Source: Leishmania donovani (Eukaryota > Euglenozoa > Kinetoplastea > Trypanosomatida > Trypanosomatidae). Taken from it: DNA of 51,090 bases. Below are positions 9,596 to 20,912 of the stretch, in pieces; position 1 is the first letter of the stretch; each line of letters begins with the position of its first letter. The translations under genes and the position numbers were made by a program. The stretch spans positions 109,581 to 160,670 of the forward strand of contig NC_018251.1 in the NCBI RefSeq assembly GCF_000227135.1. Direction: 5' to 3'. The notes beneath the pieces are model-generated. The model was given only the letters and a program-made list of their open reading frames with translations. It was not told where the DNA came from and searched no databases.

Positions 9596-9643
9596 NNNNN
9601 NNNNNNNNNNNNNNNNNNNNNNNNNNNNNNNNNNNNNNNNNNN
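9596..9643. other. Assembly gap (48 N)
   Basis: Just upstream of the first SIDER-like repeat. Confidence 1.
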
Positions 9644-10082
9644 CACTGTCTGCGGAGAAGCCAGGCAAGCCCCCTACCGATGCTGAGCGACTTCTGGTGG
9701 CAAAAGCCTCATNNNNNNNNNNNNNNNNNNNNNNNNNNNNNNNNNNNNNNNNNNNNNNNNNNNNNNNNNNNNNNNNNNNNNNNNNNNNNNGGGGGCGGTG
9801 CTGCGTCGGAGCGTCCTGCTACAGCGCACACGCTGGTGCCATCTGTGTGTTGGGCAGTGCGTGTGCGTGACTCGAGCCTATCTCGCCTGGACCTCACCGC
9901 CCATTGGTGGGGAGGCCGAGTGTCATCCCGAGGAACATAGCAGGCGGCCGCCTGCGGACCGGGTATGGGGGTGGGCAGGCCTTGAGGCAGGGGCCGTGCT
10001 CCGGTGACTGAGCTGGCGCACATTGCTGTAGCACGTGTGTGTGTGTGTACTGCTGCCTCGCGCGACGCCGGTGATGGGTGGT
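9644..10082 (+). mobile_element. SIDER-like dispersed repeat, subfamily A, copy A1
   Basis: Starts CACTGTCTGCGGAGAAGCC and ends CGCCGGTGATGGGTGGT. Matches 22291-22731 throughout, apart from a 78-N gap at 9713-9790. The core (CTGCGTCGGAGCGTCCTGC through GTGGGGAGGCCGAGTGTC to AGGCCTTGAGGCAGGGG) is shared with subfamily B. Size, lack of coding capacity, position in a 3' flank and sharing of GTGGGGAGGCC with the DIRE 5' end fit the Leishmania SIDER retroposons. That family name is inferred, not searched. Confidence 0.7.
9713..9790. other. Assembly gap (78 N)
   Basis: Inside SIDER-like copy A1; the corresponding sequence is visible in copy A2 (about 22360-22437). Confidence 1.
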
Positions 10083-10752
10083 AGGGCCTGTGGCAGGGCT
10101 GTTCGGTGGAGGGCTGGCATTGCTGGAGTGTAGCTTCAGGCACCGTGGCGGAATGGTTGCGTTGAAGAAGAGCCAAAGTAGGCTCACAAACCGAAACCTG
10201 CGACAGGCGTTTGCTGCGCACCTGTTACGGAGGGTGAGTGCGGCTGCGGGTTGCGTGTGTACAGGCGTGTCTGCGCAGCGTCCTGCAGGGCAACTGTGCG
10301 TTCTTGGTAGGTGGAAGGTGATACTGTAAGAGGGTACTGAAAGGCACAGTGCCTGGACACGGATTTTCGCTCCCTGCGTCAGGGTTGTCGTTGGACCCCC
10401 CTCCTCACCCCGCATCTGCATGGGGAGGGGGCCGCACAGTTTCCTTGTCGATTTGGAGAGGTGTTTCCGTGGTGCAGCGATATATGCCTGCCTGCTTGCT
10501 TGCTTGCTTTCTTGTTCTCTCTTGGCTTGGTGTTTCTTCTACCCCTTCTTATGTTTAAGTGTTTCACCTTGTCTTTTTTCTTGCCGGTGTGCTTCGCGGG
10601 CGCGTCCGCTGCATGACCCACATTCCCTTCCCTGTCGTTTACCTTCCCTTCCATCATTTATTTCTTTGTGTTTTTTTTTCAGCGAGTGAACTCCATGCAG
10701 CTCGCCTCCCCTGCCTCTCGTCTCTCTCTCCTGTGTGCATACAGGCAACAGG

Positions 10753-10775
10753 GGCGGCGGCGGCGGCGGCGGCGG
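10753..10775. repeat. GGC trinucleotide repeat
   Basis: About seven uninterrupted GGC units in non-coding spacer. Confidence 0.85.
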
Positions 10776-11257
10776 AAGAGGCCCCGGCGTACCGCGCGCG
10801 TCTCCTCGAGGGGAGGCAAATCGTGTCAAACAGGAGTGCAGGAGAGAGCAAGCGGAAGTCGCTTGACAATTTCAGCGTAGGTCGACAGACAACGTGCCCT
10901 CTGTTGCGCGCTCTCGATGCGCGGCCTGTGCTGTCAGTCTATGCGTGCGTGAAGAGGGCAATGCGCCGCGTTAAGTATTAAGGGAAGACGAGTAGAGGTG
11001 CTAGAAGAGGTTCTTCATCTTGTTGTTTTCTGAGGCAGGTTCGCCATGGACGGTTTCCTCCACTCCCCATCGGTACAACTGCACTCGGCACTCTCAAACT
11101 CTCACTGCTCCGGCGTCACATTGGTATCTATACACAGCGACCATCGAGCTTGTCGCTGTCGGAGTGCTGCACTACTATTGGTGTTTTCAGCGAACGTGTT
11201 TGATTGGTTTTTGTCTCTTATCTTCTACGGACAGCAGTTCCGGCACAAACACTTGCC

Positions 11258-11258
<1 letters not shown>

Positions 11259-11285
<27 letters not shown>
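11259..11285. repeat. TG dinucleotide microsatellite
   Basis: Uninterrupted TG repeat, about 13 units. Confidence 0.9.
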
Positions 11286-11288
<3 letters not shown>

Positions 11289-11423
11289 CGTGCTCATCGG
11301 TCATGCTGAGTACGGATTGCGTGATCCGACGCAGACATGTGTTCTGTGTATATGAGTGTGTCCGTGGCTGCTGGTGGCGCCAGCTCACCTTCTTCCCACA
11401 TGTTCTCACGCCCTCGCGCACAC

Positions 11424-11441
11424 GTATATATATATATATAT
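11424..11441. repeat. TA dinucleotide tract
   Basis: Nine TA units in spacer DNA. Confidence 0.85.
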
Positions 11442-11954
11442 GTATATGTATCGGCTTTGGGTGACTCTACACATCTGCCTAAACGGTGAGCGGCAAAGCA
11501 ATGGGCAGTAGCTCAACGCAGGATACCCTGACATGCCACACATCTCCTGCGAGTCTAGAGCGTGCCGCGACGCGTGAAAATCGGCTTTGCGCAGGGATTC
11601 GTCAAAGCGGAACATGAAGACGTGCGCGTACATCAAGGGAGGACGTCGAGGCCGGGCCAAGGGCCGCTCAGGCTTGTGTGCGCGGGGGCCGTATGAAGGC
11701 AAAGGGATAGGATTTGGTACCCCCTGCCTCCCTCCATGTGCGCCTTTGCGCAGGCAATAAATGCTCGGCGAAAGCGGTGAGGCGTTGTTGTCCCTCTCAG
11801 TACTAATCGCACGCCACAGCAGTTTCCATTGAATATGTACATATCGATATATATGTACATGTACAACGCCCCCTTTGCCGTATATAAAAATATATATATG
11901 CATATATATATGTATACGCACATGTAGTTTCTGTATAAGTGTTCCTTTGTATAT

Positions 11955-11985
<31 letters not shown>

Positions 11986-14158
11986 CTGTATGTGGTGAGT
12001 GTTATTCTTAGCCTTTTCTCGTCCCACCCTCCCCCCATTCTTTTTTTCCCCGCTTCTCTACGTATCTTTATCTCGAATACGCCCAATAAGATGGAACGGT
12101 CCTGCTAATGCATCCCGTGTTCCTCCCCCACCTCCAATACGCAGACACATACTCATCCTCTTATCTTGTCGTTGTTTCTTCAGTCGCAGGGAGCTGAGTG
12201 ATGATCATGCGCAAAGACGAGTTCTCTTGTTGATTCCTTGTGTTGTCCTTGCACGACGCGGCACGGCATTTGTAGGTGAGTGTTATGCGTTGACCTGGTG
12301 ACGCCCACACGCTTCCGTAAAGTCCTTCACCCTCCGTCGTGTGGTTCACGTTGTATGCTACCTTCTCATTGATTCTTTATCATTCAGTGTAGCTTCATTC
12401 TCTTTGAGTGTCATTTGTATCTTCCTCTGCACTGCGCCGCAGTTCACGTGCCACGATGCGGCTTGTCCGTTCTACCTTCTTTTTCTTTTTTTTTGTTAGG
12501 CAGCATGCATACCGACAACTCACCTCTCTCCCCTCGGTGGTTTGGAGCGGATGGCACTGTCTATACGGACTGCGCAACAAGAGGACTCCCACTAATATGT
12601 GTACGCACACTCGCGACGGTGCAACAAATGTTTCACGGCCCGTCTTTCAAGCAACGTAATGGCTGCGCGTGCTCTCAGAAAAACAAGATCTTGAAGCTAT
12701 GCTTGACCAGCGTCCCGGCAGCTTTACTCCTGTCGCCGCTAGTAGGATGCGTTTACAGACCTGGCCAAAACTATACCGGAAGGATCAATGAGACCCGCGA
12801 GGGTAGTAAAGACGCGGCGGAATATGTGCGCCTAAATATGGCGTAATACTGAAAAGCGCACGGGGCCCGCCGGGACCGCCAGCAAGGAGCCCATCACGCT
12901 CTCCTCATCCCTTCACCATCTCTTTACTTAGCCGCGTTGACACCCATGCTCTTCTCATTTCCGCCTTGCCGCCCCCAGACACACAAACACGCTGGATTCA
13001 TAGAACGCATCGGCCTTCTCGCACCTTCACATAGTGCCGCTCCCCCTCCTGCCCTCCTTCCCCTCTCCTCGGCTCTCTCCCGTGTATACACTCCTCCATA
13101 TCAATACATACCCTCACGCTTCGTCGACGGTGTGCGGCAGGAGCACTCGGGCCGACACAGACGAACCATCCCGTCACAGGCGAATGCAGTGTCTCCTAAC
13201 TCCCCGAAACGTGGCGGTGCAGACGAAACTAACAGAGAAGGGTCTGAAAATGTCTCCATCATCACTGCGCGTTGCACACTCAACACCGACGTAAGCGACG
13301 ACGATAAAATTCACGCAAGAGCCCGCGCAGAACCTCCGCGGCAAGCACCAAGCAAAAAAATAACAAGGATGCGGACACTCGCGGCCGTTTTTTTTTTTAT
13401 CGTCTTCAATACTTCCATGTTCGTACTTCCCTGTTGCCGTGTGGTCTCCTGGCGCAGAGTAGCGCCGCGGAGAATGCATGGCAAGAAAGGAAGCACCACA
13501 CACACACACACACACACACGACTGCCGTCTCTTTCAGCTCCGTTCTTGCGTTCTTGTCCCTCTCCCATTCCTTTTTCGCTGTTTCACGCGAAACGTGTCA
13601 TCCCTCCCCCTCCTCCTCGACTCGTCGTCACAACTGCGCCTCTGTTGCCGGTTGGCGTGTTCTCATGGCAAATAGAACTTTGGCTGTCGCTCCTCTGCCG
13701 CACCTCGCGTCCGCTGCGCCCCCCCCCACCCCACTCCCTTTTCCCTATTCTCTCTCGATAAGGTCGTGCGCCGCCACTTCAACCCCCCCCTCGTCGGGTA
13801 GCGTTGGCCTTCTCGTCCTTGCCAGCCATCCCTCCTCTGTTGCCACAATCAAGAAGCCGCAGATACACGCATCGCCTGCGCCACGCTGCCCGCCTGTCTG
13901 TCTCTCCCTCTCTCCCTGCGAACCTCCCATTCAACTCGTGCCCCTAACTTCCTCCTTCGCTGCTGCTGCCGGCGCGCCACTCAGTGTCACTCTTGCTTCG
14001 TCCTGTCGAAGCTCTTTCCAGTTTCGCTGTCGCGCATGGTTTCATCTCTGCTGTTTCCTGCGTCCGTGCGTACGTGCGTGTTGCCCTTTAGTGGGGATTT
14101 GTGTCTCCCCTCTCGGCCCCCTCCCCATGCCCAACACACACACACACACACACCGCCC

Positions 14159-14188
14159 TTCCTCCTGCTTCCTTGCCTCGTTCTTTAG
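14159..14188 (+). promoter_or_regulatory. Polypyrimidine tract and trans-splice acceptor for aspartate aminotransferase
   Basis: A 28-nt nearly pure CT tract ends in CTTTAG, with AG at 14187-14188, 106 nt before the ATG at 14295. This is the standard signal for spliced-leader addition. Confidence 0.5.
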
Positions 14189-14294
14189 GTGCACCCATAC
14201 ACCCATACACACACACACCAAGTCTCAGCCCGCACACGCCTAAAGGCCTCTACATCGGGCACATACGCGCAATCAATACACTTTTTGCACACAT

Positions 14295-15590
14295 ATGCTT
14301 CGCCACGTATGCTCGTCCGCCGTCGTGGCCTGCAGTGCTGGCCTGGCGCCGATCAGCTGCCGCCGTGTAGGGTCGACGAGCTACTTCTCGGCCGTGCCGC
14401 GCGCGCCTCCGGATGCCATCATGGGCATTGCTGCGGACTTCGCCAAAGACATGTGTCCAAACAAGGTAAACCTTTGCGTCGGAGTCTACCGTGATGAGCA
14501 GAACAAGCCCTTTGTGCTGGAGTCCGTGCGCAAGGCAATGTCGCACATTGTGGAGCGCGACACGCAGATGGACTACGCGCCCATTGCGGGTCTGCCATCC
14601 TTCGTGAATAGCGTGCAGCGGCTATGCTTTGGAAAGCCAATGCTGGACGTTCAAGGCGACCGCATCGCCTCGGCACAGACTCTTAGTGGCACCGGTGCCC
14701 TGCATCTTGGCGTGCAGCTACTGCAGCGCTCCTCTGGTGGCTCCGGCACCGCGACGCTGCACATCCCGAGCCCCTCCTACCCGAATCACCTGAATATCCT
14801 GCAGCATGTGAACGTTGAGGCTAGCTATTACCCGTACTACAATCTGAGTACGCATCGCTTGAACATCGATGCCATGCTCAACTATCTGCGCCAGCTGCCC
14901 GCCGGCTCCGTCATCTTGCTGCACGCCTGTGCGCACAACCCGACTGGGTGCGATCCTACGCCAGAGGAATGGCAGCAGATTGTAGACGTCATCTGCCGAA
15001 GCGATCTCATTCCGTTCGTTGACATGGCATACCAGGGTTTTGCGACGGGCGACATCGAGCGCGATGCCTACGTCCTGCGCGCGTTGAATCAGCAAGAGGT
15101 CCCCACGTACCTGGTGGCCCAGTCGTTGGCGAAGAGCTTCGGTCTCTACGGGCATCGCACTGGCGCCCTGCACATCCGCTGCACCACGCAGAAGGAGAAA
15201 GTGAATGTCCTGTCGCAGCTGCAGTCGACGATTCGCGCCACGTACAGCAACCCTCCCATCTTCGGTGCTCGCATCGCGGACGAGATTTTGCGGACACCGC
15301 AGCTGCGCGAGCTGTGGAAGTCGGAGCTGAACCAGATGTCTAGCCGACTGCAGGATGTTCGGCACCGTCTTGTCGCCCAGCTGCGCGCCTGTGGCTCGAC
15401 GCGCGACTGGGAGTACCTCGAGAAAGGTGTGGGTATGATGTCGCTGACGGGGCTGACGGAGGATCAGGTGATGGCGCTGCAGCAGAAGTACAGCGTCTAC
15501 CTGACGCGCAACGGTCGCATCGCGTTTTCTGGACTGAGCTCCGAAAATGTGGCCTACGTCGCTCAGTCCATCCACGATGTGTCCCGGTAG
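14295..15590 (+). CDS. Aspartate aminotransferase, mitochondrial type
   Basis: PLP enzyme interconverting aspartate/2-oxoglutarate and oxaloacetate/glutamate, linking amino-acid and TCA metabolism. The 431-residue length fits fold type I class Iα. The N-terminus (MLRHVCSSAVVACSAGLAPI..RR) is a plausible mitochondrial presequence; the mature homology starts near IMGIAADFAKD. Visible active-site elements: SGTGALH (131-137) for the PLP phosphate, HNPTG with Asn215, VDMAYQG with Asp243 and Tyr246, SLAKSFGLYGHRTG with Schiff-base Lys280 and Arg288, and NGRIAFSG with substrate carboxylate-binding Arg408. All key residues are present, so the enzyme should be active. Kinetoplastids carry a cytosolic and a mitochondrial isoenzyme; the presequence argues for the latter. 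Other aminotransferase activities (e.g. kynurenine) cannot be excluded. Confidence 0.93.
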   Translation: MLRHVCSSAVVACSAGLAPISCRRVGSTSYFSAVPRAPPDAIMGIAADFAKDMCPNKVNLCVGVYRDEQNKPFVLESVRKAMSHIVERDTQMDYAPIAGLPSFVNSVQRLCFGKPMLDVQGDRIASAQTLSGTGALHLGVQLLQRSSGGSGTATLHIPSPSYPNHLNILQHVNVEASYYPYYNLSTHRLNIDAMLNYLRQLPAGSVILLHACAHNPTGCDPTPEEWQQIVDVICRSDLIPFVDMAYQGFATGDIERDAYVLRALNQQEVPTYLVAQSLAKSFGLYGHRTGALHIRCTTQKEKVNVLSQLQSTIRATYSNPPIFGARIADEILRTPQLRELWKSELNQMSSRLQDVRHRLVAQLRACGSTRDWEYLEKGVGMMSLTGLTEDQVMALQQKYSVYLTRNGRIAFSGLSSENVAYVAQSIHDVSR

Positions 15591-17834
15591 ACGATGAGCA
15601 GGTGCGGAGCGCGTGACTGATGTGGCCCCCTTCCGTGCCAGCAGCAGGCTGCGTCGCTGCGCATGCATTCTCTCCATGGCTCACTGCTGCAGCGAAGATC
15701 AGCACACGCGCTCTCTGTGCATGGCCGCGGCATCGGACTGCGAGCGCAAAATGCGTCGCAATAGTTCTGTTGAGCGGTTCAGCTCACCCTTGCCCCATCC
15801 CTCCGTGTGCGCCCTTCCTTCCTTCATCGTCCGCGACCCGCTCCTGGGCGTCTCCAGCCGCCGAGTCGTACGGTGCCGCACATGAGGAGACGCACACTTG
15901 CAGGTTTTGGCAGACGCGCACACGCAAAGTGCTGAGAACGGGGGAGCGGGAGACGGAGAGGGAGACGGCGCCGACGTAGCAGCCGAAGGAGCACACAAGC
16001 GAGGAAAGGGAGCGGAAGGGCTCAAAAGCGGCTAAACACGAACAAACTTCGTACCGCCGACCGGAACGAGTTGCACGGATGCGGTGCGGTGAGACCGCAA
16101 GACCACCCTATCCCCCCCAACACCTGGGGGCGGCGGCGAACATGTCTGCGTGCGCGCCATTTGCCGTACACTGAGGCATGTGAGTGCTCCTGTGCGTCGG
16201 CAAGAAAGGGGGGCGTCGACTGCGAACCCGGCCGATCCTTCCTCCGGAAGGAAAGAAAACGAAGCGCCGCTGAGCCGTGGAGCGCCCGTGTACGGTGCGC
16301 TACACCGCTGCGGTGCCGGAATGCAGATGAAGGCACGCATGCGCATGCACGAATCGCAGCGGCGCCTTCCCACGTGCCGCGGCAATGGCGCCCTCCCTCG
16401 CCCCACGCCCCACCTCACTCTCCTGCAGGCGGACGGAGAAGGAGCGAGTGCCCAACAAACCCGGTGCATGGGCGTCGGCGTCGCGCAGGTGTGGACTTAC
16501 CGCTGTTCGTGCTCGTGGACACAAAGTCATTGACTCCTTGCCTCCCCTCCCCCTACGCCACGTAAACTCACCCGGCAACTGCGAAGAGGCTTTCGCGGTT
16601 TCGATGGCTGATGCTTTTTGTGTATATCTGTGTGTATGTGTGCCCTCGTAATTGATGCACGTGAGGCGCGCAGCGGGTGACGGTGGCAGCTCATGATGAT
16701 CTCTTGTTTTGTGGCGGTTCTAGGAGGCGAGGCGTCAAGTGCGACCACCCTCCTCCGCCTCCCTTCCTTTCGTAAGCCTCGAGCTCCGTTGACTGAGCAC
16801 ATGGCATGCCATGCCACGCACACGCACACACACATACGTACACACACGGCCCTCCCTTTGGTTACTTGCTCAGTTGTGTCGGCGTCGGTGTGGGTGCAGA
16901 GGAGAAGGAGGGAGAGCATGCTTTTTCTGGCGTTGACATCCACGCCCCTGAAACCCACCCCACGGCTCGCACCGTGCTGCCATCCATGAGAATGGGAGGG
17001 GGAAATGGGTCGTTGATGACTGCAAGTGTTCCACGACTGCAAAAACCAGAGAGGGCAGGAGAGGGAAAACGACAGAGCAGGCGTAGAAGAGCGTCAACAC
17101 AAAGTCGTTGCTGCACGGCGTGCCCATCCGTGTGTGTGCGAACCGCCTCAAAACACGAGAGGTGAGGAGAACGAGAGAAAGGAAAAGGGGCAGGTCTCCT
17201 CACCCCCTCTCACGTCATCGCACGCCCGTGCGCACTATGTCAGGCGGCCCTTTTCGATTTGCTCGTGGCATCTCCCATACGGCGTGGGGCGTTGTTCAGA
17301 GGTCCGCCGTGCACTTGTGCGTGCGTGGCGTCTGTATAGGCCTTCCCCCATAAAGACACTGAAGAAGTCGCCCGTGTGTTTGTGTCACACATGATGAGGT
17401 GTCCACCATCGCTTTCTCTCTCTCTTTCCTGGCCACCTCTATCCTTTCCCTCAATGTTCAAACGTGCGCACACGCACACGCACACACACACGCCTTCGAC
17501 CGGCACCAGCATCTGCAGCGAGGGCTGAATCGCTCGAACTTAACCGGCACGGCAGCTTAACGCAAGGTGCCACGAGGAGGCGTTGAGGCCCAGGGGAAGA
17601 GACAGCGAGTCTGGTGCAGACGTTATCCGCTCTCTCTCCTGAGTGCGGTACAGTATAGAGGGACGGCATCTCTCCTCCCGCCCTCGCCCCGCCCAAGAGC
17701 GTGGTGGCCATACTTTGATCTCCGACTCTGACTCCCTGCCTCGTGGCTGCTTGCGAAATACTTGGCATCTGGCGCATCGTCTGCTCATTTCTTGCTGTTG
17801 CTGCTGTGCGCTTTCTCCGTGGCGGCGGAGCGCG
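15591..17834. other. Spacer between aminotransferase and 1025-aa gene
   Basis: No supported gene. Mixed-composition spacer with CA-rich patches (about 16820-16850 and 17465-17490) and a CT tract near 17410-17455 that could serve splicing of the next mRNA. Confidence 0.6.
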
Positions 17835-20800
17835 ATGCTGAAAGACCAGGATCGCGGCAGACGGGCCAAGAGAAAGCACGCGCAGGCCTCTTCTTCTTTC
17901 GACCGCTGGCGTGAACAAACGCAGCGGCGTGGTGCTGACGCACACGGTAGCGGAGTGGAGTACCACTCTCACATGGACGATGGAGGCCACGTCGACCCGC
18001 AAAGCATCGGCCGGGCTGCGCTGGGCCACCGCAGCAGCCACGCGCCGCTGCCTTGGTCGCCGTTGCCGTACCCTGTCCCCCCTCCGGGTCAGCACAGCCG
18101 CCTGGAAGAGTTAGAAGGGCTGTTGCTCACGCAAGGACACTACAACCATCTTTTCCCAGCGGCCGCTGTATGCGACGAGGTGGGCTGTAACGTCATCAGC
18201 TTACCGCAGGTGACGCCCGCGAGCCGCACTCTGGATATGCCACCCAGCGATGCGGCATCTTCGTACTCGCACGGCGGCCTCGCAGACTCGCTCTGCGGTG
18301 CCGTGGACGGAATGGCCAAGGATGGCCGCCGCTCTGTCGCGATGGGCGGGTCGTTGTTTCTCAGCACACCCCACCGCCACACTCAGGAGGTGATGGGCCG
18401 CTGTGCGCTGCCGAACGGCGGCACCGATGCGACGGGTGCCATCAGCGCAGCCGAGTTAGAGGCAGAGCGGTATATTGCGCGTCTCGAGGAAGAGGTGCAG
18501 ACGCTGATGATGGAGATCTCTGACAAGGATCGCTGCATTGTCTTGATGTCGGCTGCGAAGGATGCGATGGCGGTTCAGCTGCAGGAGCAGATCACAAGAG
18601 GGAGCCTAATCTCGGACGAGAGCGCCACGCGGCAGATGCTGAGCTACAGCTTTATGCGTACGGTGGCGTTCCAGAAGACACAAGAGGAGAGTAACCGGGC
18701 ACTGGAGCTCAACACCCAAATCTCCGTTCTCAAATACGAGCTGAAGCTTGCAGAGACCATGCTAGCGCAGTCGCAGAGCAGCGTCACCGCCGCGACATCT
18801 CAACACCAACAGCAGCTGTTCAAAGAAAAGAAGGGCGAGGACGAGCTCGCCCGCTCCTTATCCACCACTTTACGGTCTCTCCTGCAGGACGAGTACGGCC
18901 GGCTCGCGCAGCTCGTGTCAGAGATGCCAAGCAAGGTGCAGATGATAATGTCCGCAAGCGGTAGCACGCCGCACGGCGAGGGCGACAATGCCGCAAAGGA
19001 TGCGGCGGCACCCCAGCAGCGACGGCTGCACGAATTGCTAGAGTCTCTGCTCGCCCCGTGCGGTGGTGCGGCAGCCTCGCCGGTCGGCGCAGCATCATCT
19101 GCCGCCTGTGCTTTGGCCAGCACCCCATCGCCGTCGCCACCGGCGCTCAAGGACGCGGACTCGTCGCACCTTGTTCGCCTTGTCTCCCGCGTGTGCCGCC
19201 ATCACGCTGCCATGACGGATCTCTACTGCGCCGAGGCCGGCCGGAAGGCGGCGTTGGCGCAGTATGAGGGCGACATTGTGCGCCTCATCAGTGCCAAGCA
19301 AAGCGCGCTTACCTGGGCGGCGCTGTATCAGGAGAAGAAGGATGAGGCCAAGCACCTGCAGGAGACGATAATGAGCCTGCGGGACGAACTGCGGGCTGCA
19401 CGAGGGCAGAGGCAACGAGTCGTCAGCAGCGGCCCGGGCGCGGGTAGCGGGATGGGTAGCGCCATCAGCACGCGGAGGTACGAGGCGTACGCTGCGCCGT
19501 ATGTGCCTTCTTCCGCGAAGCTGCGAAGGTCGTCACATGATGCGCCTGAAAGCTCCTCTTTCTCACCGCAGATGAAGCCTCGACGAGTTGCTGCCATCAA
19601 GATGCCGATCGGCGTACTGCGAGAAGAGGCTCGGCGCCTCGGAGCCCTGCCGGCGTCGTACTACCGGCCGCTTGTCAGGCGCGCATCCCTGTCAATGAGC
19701 TCTCTCTCCGCATCAAGCAGTCCGGCGAACGCGGAACGGAAGCTGCGGATTCAAGACCAGAAGCTTGAGGCAAGTGGCAAGCGCAGTGGCTCTGAGGAGG
19801 CGTCTGTGGCGTCTGCTGTTGTCGAAGTGCTCACAGTCGTCGGCAGCTCGAGTCACGCGTGCAGCCCGGCTGTGTCCGTCCGTCGAGCCGCACCGCGCCA
19901 GCTGGAGAGCGGCGGCACGTCGCCGTCGGCACAGTCGCCTCGGGCGGCGCTGATACGCAAAGACAAGGCTCGACGCTCTGCTGCGCAGTCGCAGTCGCGG
20001 GTGCGTGACCCGAGACAGCGCTTAGAGACGACGCGTCAGAAGTGTAGCTCACGAACGGTTGTCTCCAGCTCGTCGTCCTCGTCATGTAAAAGCGAGGTAC
20101 TTCCCGCTGCCCGCGCGCTGAAGGTGGCAACGTTGAAGCGCGTCTTCGCAGCGGAGAGGGCGAGTAGCTCGGAGTCCTCATCCTCGGCCTCCTCCGTATC
20201 TGTACTCAGCCACACCAAGCCGCAGAGGGCGGCTGCCAAGCCCACAGCGACGACGGCGAAGCAGCAGCCCCATCCGAAGGCAGTGCACAACTCCTTTGAC
20301 GACTCCGACAACGATTCGAGCGAAGCGGGAGCAGCAACGGTGCCAGAGAGCACTTTCGATACGTCGCACCGACTTTCGACCTCAAAGCTGGCAGCAGCCG
20401 GTACGCCTGCCAAGACCGCCGTGTCCAGCAAGACGACCACCTCGGCCGCCGCGGCGTCCAAGAACTCAAAGAAGCGACGCGCAAAGGCAGGGAGTGACAA
20501 TGACGCGTCGTCTGCCAACGTCAGCATGTCGTCGCTCTCATCTGTAGCTGTGAAGACCACATACGGCGGCCTCAGCACCTCCGCGCGTACGATCGAAAAT
20601 AAGGGCACAAGCGCCGCCTCCGCTAAGCCAACTCACATGCGGAGGTCATCCTTTGACGAGGACGACAACGACGACGGAGCCGAAGACAGCAGCAGCAGCT
20701 CCGACAACACCTTGACCACCCCGGCTCCTGCACCACGCGCCAAGGTCGGCTCGAGCACGGCAAGGGCCTCCACCGCGGCAACGAAGCCTTCAGCAGAAAA

Positions 20801-20912
20801 GCGATCGGTTTCTGCCACCACCAACACTGCCCCTTCCACTTCCAGGTTCGGGGAGGCGGCATCAAAAACATCATGTGCAAAGCCAGCCAAGCTGAAACTT
20901 CCCACGTGGTGA
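17835..20912 (+). CDS. Coiled-coil, serine/alanine-rich conserved hypothetical protein (1025 aa)
   Basis: Not recognised as a named family. The start is the first ATG at 17835 in a frame open from 17643; no in-frame ATG lies further up. The N-terminus is basic (KDQDRGRRAKRKHAQ). Residues about 205-345 are predicted coiled coil (ELEAERYIARLEEEVQTLMM onward, then a second stretch around ALELNTQISVLKYELKLAE). A shorter helical region lies near 470-525 (ALYQEKKDEAKHLQETIMSL). The C-terminal 450 residues are disordered, rich in Ser, Ala, Lys and Thr, with acidic patches near 820-830 and 940-962. This make-up is typical of trypanosomatid cytoskeletal, flagellar or RNA-granule scaffolds, but no function can be assigned. 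A SIDER-like repeat lies 1.4 kb downstream. Confidence 0.85.
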   Translation: MLKDQDRGRRAKRKHAQASSSFDRWREQTQRRGADAHGSGVEYHSHMDDGGHVDPQSIGRAALGHRSSHAPLPWSPLPYPVPPPGQHSRLEELEGLLLTQGHYNHLFPAAAVCDEVGCNVISLPQVTPASRTLDMPPSDAASSYSHGGLADSLCGAVDGMAKDGRRSVAMGGSLFLSTPHRHTQEVMGRCALPNGGTDATGAISAAELEAERYIARLEEEVQTLMMEISDKDRCIVLMSAAKDAMAVQLQEQITRGSLISDESATRQMLSYSFMRTVAFQKTQEESNRALELNTQISVLKYELKLAETMLAQSQSSVTAATSQHQQQLFKEKKGEDELARSLSTTLRSLLQDEYGRLAQLVSEMPSKVQMIMSASGSTPHGEGDNAAKDAAAPQQRRLHELLESLLAPCGGAAASPVGAASSAACALASTPSPSPPALKDADSSHLVRLVSRVCRHHAAMTDLYCAEAGRKAALAQYEGDIVRLISAKQSALTWAALYQEKKDEAKHLQETIMSLRDELRAARGQRQRVVSSGPGAGSGMGSAISTRRYEAYAAPYVPSSAKLRRSSHDAPESSSFSPQMKPRRVAAIKMPIGVLREEARRLGALPASYYRPLVRRASLSMSSLSASSSPANAERKLRIQDQKLEASGKRSGSEEASVASAVVEVLTVVGSSSHACSPAVSVRRAAPRQLESGGTSPSAQSPRAALIRKDKARRSAAQSQSRVRDPRQRLETTRQKCSSRTVVSSSSSSSCKSEVLPAARALKVATLKRVFAAERASSSESSSSASSVSVLSHTKPQRAAAKPTATTAKQQPHPKAVHNSFDDSDNDSSEAGAATVPESTFDTSHRLSTSKLAAAGTPAKTAVSSKTTTSAAAASKNSKKRRAKAGSDNDASSANVSMSSLSSVAVKTTYGGLSTSARTIENKGTSAASAKPTHMRRSSFDEDDNDDGAEDSSSSSDNTLTTPAPAPRAKVGSSTARASTAATKPSAEKRSVSATTNTAPSTSRFGEAASKTSCAKPAKLKLPTW

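Larger units (their letters stand above)
10083..14294. other. Long spacer without a supported gene
   Basis: Mostly CT/GT/CA-rich spacer with poor, repetitive open frames. Landmarks are a GGC repeat (10753-10775), a TG microsatellite (11259-11285), a TA tract (11424-11441) and several TATA/TATG runs near 11840-11970. Two stretches, about 11460-11830 and 12560-12900, lack the pyrimidine bias and look like older inserted or coding sequence, but no family is recognisable. A 58-codon frame at 10153-10329 is noted under findings. Confidence 0.6.

Noticed and set aside
10393..10435. C-rich/G-rich inverted repeat as a regulatory hairpin
   Set aside because: The pairing is imperfect, and a loosely similar motif near 25455 is not close enough to call a family.
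12415..12846. 143-codon frame as a possible gene
   Set aside because: The first half is translated CT spacer with a poly-Phe run; no recognisable domain. Only the second half is unusual and is listed as a compositional island.
17643..17834. N-terminal extension of the 1025-aa protein from a GTG codon
   Set aside because: Nuclear trypanosomatid genes start at ATG; the first in-frame ATG is at 17835.
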